From assembly GCF_042658685.1 (NCBI RefSeq), contig NZ_JBHSQY010000029.1: 64,000 nt of DNA, one strand, 5' to 3'. Shown piece after piece: positions 63,112 to 64,000 of this stretch; position 1 is the stretch's first letter; each line of letters opens with the position of its first letter. Position numbers and translations under genes: made by a program. Below the pieces are notes generated by a model, which was given only the letters and a program-made list of their open reading frames with translations, did not search any database and was not told the origin of the DNA. Origin of the DNA: Macrococcoides bohemicum (GTDB taxonomy: Bacteria; Bacillota; Bacilli; Staphylococcales; Staphylococcaceae).

Positions 63112-63777
63112 TTAGAATCCTTTTTTCTTACCAATAACGCCTGTTTCAGAAAAATTATATGTCACTATTTCTGAAACATCATATCTTGAGGATGGATAAT
63201 GTTCTTTAGCTGCAATTCCAATTGCGATGAACATTACAGGTGTGTATCGTCCTCCATCAATATTTAACGCTTGTAATACTGCCCCTCTATCAAAACCACC
63301 AATTGGATTTGTATCGAAGCCGTAATCTTTTGCGACAAGCATAAACTGCATTGCCGCCATGGCAGAATCCATCATTCCTTGAGTATACATAGATTCATCT
63401 GGCGTCTGATCCAGAAGCTGTTGAATCACCTTCGTATTTTCATCTTTTATATTTTGATCCATATATCCTTCTTTTACATTTTGCTGCATAATTCTATCTA
63501 AGTCATTTTTATGGTTATTATCCGATAATACTAGTACAAAAGCTGAGCTCGTATCTAATTGACGCGTATTAAAATGAACGTGATCTCTTATTGCAGCTTT
63601 CGATTCATCGGATTCTACTACAACAAATCTCCAAGGCTGTAAATTTATAGAAGACGGTGCCTTTGTTGCTAAAGTAATCATTTCTTCCATTATTTCATGA
63701 GAAATTGTGATATCTGGATTAAACTCTTTTATTGAATGACGTGATTCGATTGCTTGTTTTAATGATAAGTCTTTCAT
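63112..63777 (-). CDS. Nitroreductase family FMN oxidoreductase
   Basis: 221 residues. SRHSIKEFNPD near 13-23 and ATKAPSSINLQPWRFVVV near 38-55 bind FMN; GGFDRGAVLQALNI near 168-181. NAD(P)H-dependent reductase of nitro compounds or quinones; physiological substrate unknown. The frame extends to 63831, but ATG 63777 has AAAGGAG and is the start. Confidence 0.88.
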   Translation of the reverse strand: MKDLSLKQAIESRHSIKEFNPDITISHEIMEEMITLATKAPSSINLQPWRFVVVESDESKAAIRDHVHFNTRQLDTSSAFVLVLSDNNHKNDLDRIMQQNVKEGYMDQNIKDENTKVIQQLLDQTPDESMYTQGMMDSAMAAMQFMLVAKDYGFDTNPIGGFDRGAVLQALNIDGGRYTPVMFIAIGIAAKEHYPSSRYDVSEIVTYNFSETGVIGKKKGF

Positions 63778-63833
63778 GTAGGACACTCCTTTTTTATAAT
63801 GATTGATTATAACATGCATCTGAAATGTCACAA

Positions 63834-63867
63834 AATAAAAAAGCCTGCATTTTTCAAATGCAGGCTT
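63834..63867 (-). terminator. Hairpin before the nitroreductase gene
   Basis: AAGCCTGCATTT / AAATGCAGGCTT, 12-bp stem, 3-base loop, followed on the minus strand by TTTTTTATTTTG. Likely ends a minus-strand transcript entering from beyond the window. Confidence 0.8.
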
Positions 63868-63874
63868 CAGACTG

Positions 63875-63915
63875 AAGACAAACTCACAATTTTATAAGTG
63901 AGTTTGTCTTTTTTC
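63875..63915 (+). terminator. Second hairpin at the right edge
   Basis: AAGACAAACTCAC / GTGAGTTTGTCTT, 13-bp perfect stem, 10-base loop, then TTTTTTC on the plus strand. No plus-strand gene before it in this window needs it. Confidence 0.7.
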
Positions 63916-63933
63916 TTCGAAAAATATTGTTAT

Positions 63934-63994
63934 TTTAAAGAAATTAGCAAAATATCCAGCTTAACCTGCTAGATAATTTGCTAATTTCTTTAAA
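63934..63994. repeat. Long inverted repeat at the right edge
   Basis: TTTAAAGAAATTAGCAAA... on the left matches ...TTTGCTAATTTCTTTAAA on the right; arms of about 27 bases with 2-3 mismatches and a loop of about six. On the minus strand the right arm reads ATGAATTTAAAGAAATTA... ending TAA at 63961, possibly the last codons of a gene from beyond the window. Confidence 0.6.
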
Positions 63995-64000
63995 TTCATG

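Noticed and set aside
1..64000. tRNA, rRNA, CRISPR arrays, insertion sequences, prophage or plasmid genes
   Set aside because: No cloverleaf with CCA-like end, no rRNA motifs, no regularly spaced repeats, and no transposase, integrase or phage protein were seen. Weakly structured RNAs could still be missed by eye.

Overview
This 64 kb window is chromosomal core from an AT-rich Firmicute of the family Staphylococcaceae. The gene order ctsR-mcsA-mcsB-clpC-radA-yacL-ispD-ispF-gltX-cysE-cysS-mrnC-rlmB-rae1-sigH-secE-nusG-rplK-rplA-rplJ-rplL-rsmC-like-rpoB-rpoC-L7Ae-like-rpsL-rpsG-fusA-tuf, followed by kbl/tdh/ilvE, the deoxynucleoside kinase pair, folE2, bshB2, pdxK, ung, sstABCD, hemQ, pta and lipL, matches the Staphylococcus backbone. 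Several departures (short McsA, three tandem M20 amidohydrolases, no rpmG before secE, acireductone dioxygenase at the left edge) suggest Macrococcus or a near relative rather than S. aureus. That genus call is inference from remembered gene order, not from a search.

Left part (1-30.3 kb): metabolic and transport genes in short operons on both strands. From the left: the 3' end of mtnD, two GNAT acetyltransferases, an unexplained pair (GNAT-fold protein plus ATP-grasp ligase), lipL with a DUF1450 gene, pta, hemQ diverging from pta, and a Fur-controlled catechol-siderophore importer (sstABCD). Then come an amino-acid permease with a 41-residue protein behind it, ung and two small genes, and pdxK. 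The yojF-bshB2-folE2-acetyltransferase cluster (bacillithiol and folate) follows, then a Cof phosphatase, tadA, the deoxynucleoside kinase pair, a HAD phosphatase, an EIIC-like membrane protein, ilvE, and the threonine-degradation genes tdh and kbl. Three overlapping paralogous M20 amidohydrolases close this part.

Middle and right part (30.4-61.7 kb): almost entirely minus strand, holding the translation and transcription machinery. Regulatory RNA is visible: an L10 leader with attenuator before rplJ, two L1-binding-site look-alikes (before rplK and before rplA), and a cysteine T-box before cysE-cysS. Well-formed promoters, mostly with 17-bp spacers, start most units. The clpC operon starts from a promoter bracketed by two CtsR boxes. 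The last 2.3 kb hold nupC (+), a nitroreductase (-) and a run of three strong inverted repeats at the edge.

No rRNA, tRNA, IS element, prophage or CRISPR was seen. I found no clearly new multi-gene defence or mobile system. The best candidates for new biology are the ATP-grasp/GNAT pair, the M20 triplet, the McsA lacking its first zinc finger, the doubled L1 operators, the frameshifted tail behind the small membrane protein near 35.5 kb, and the inverted repeat at the right edge.
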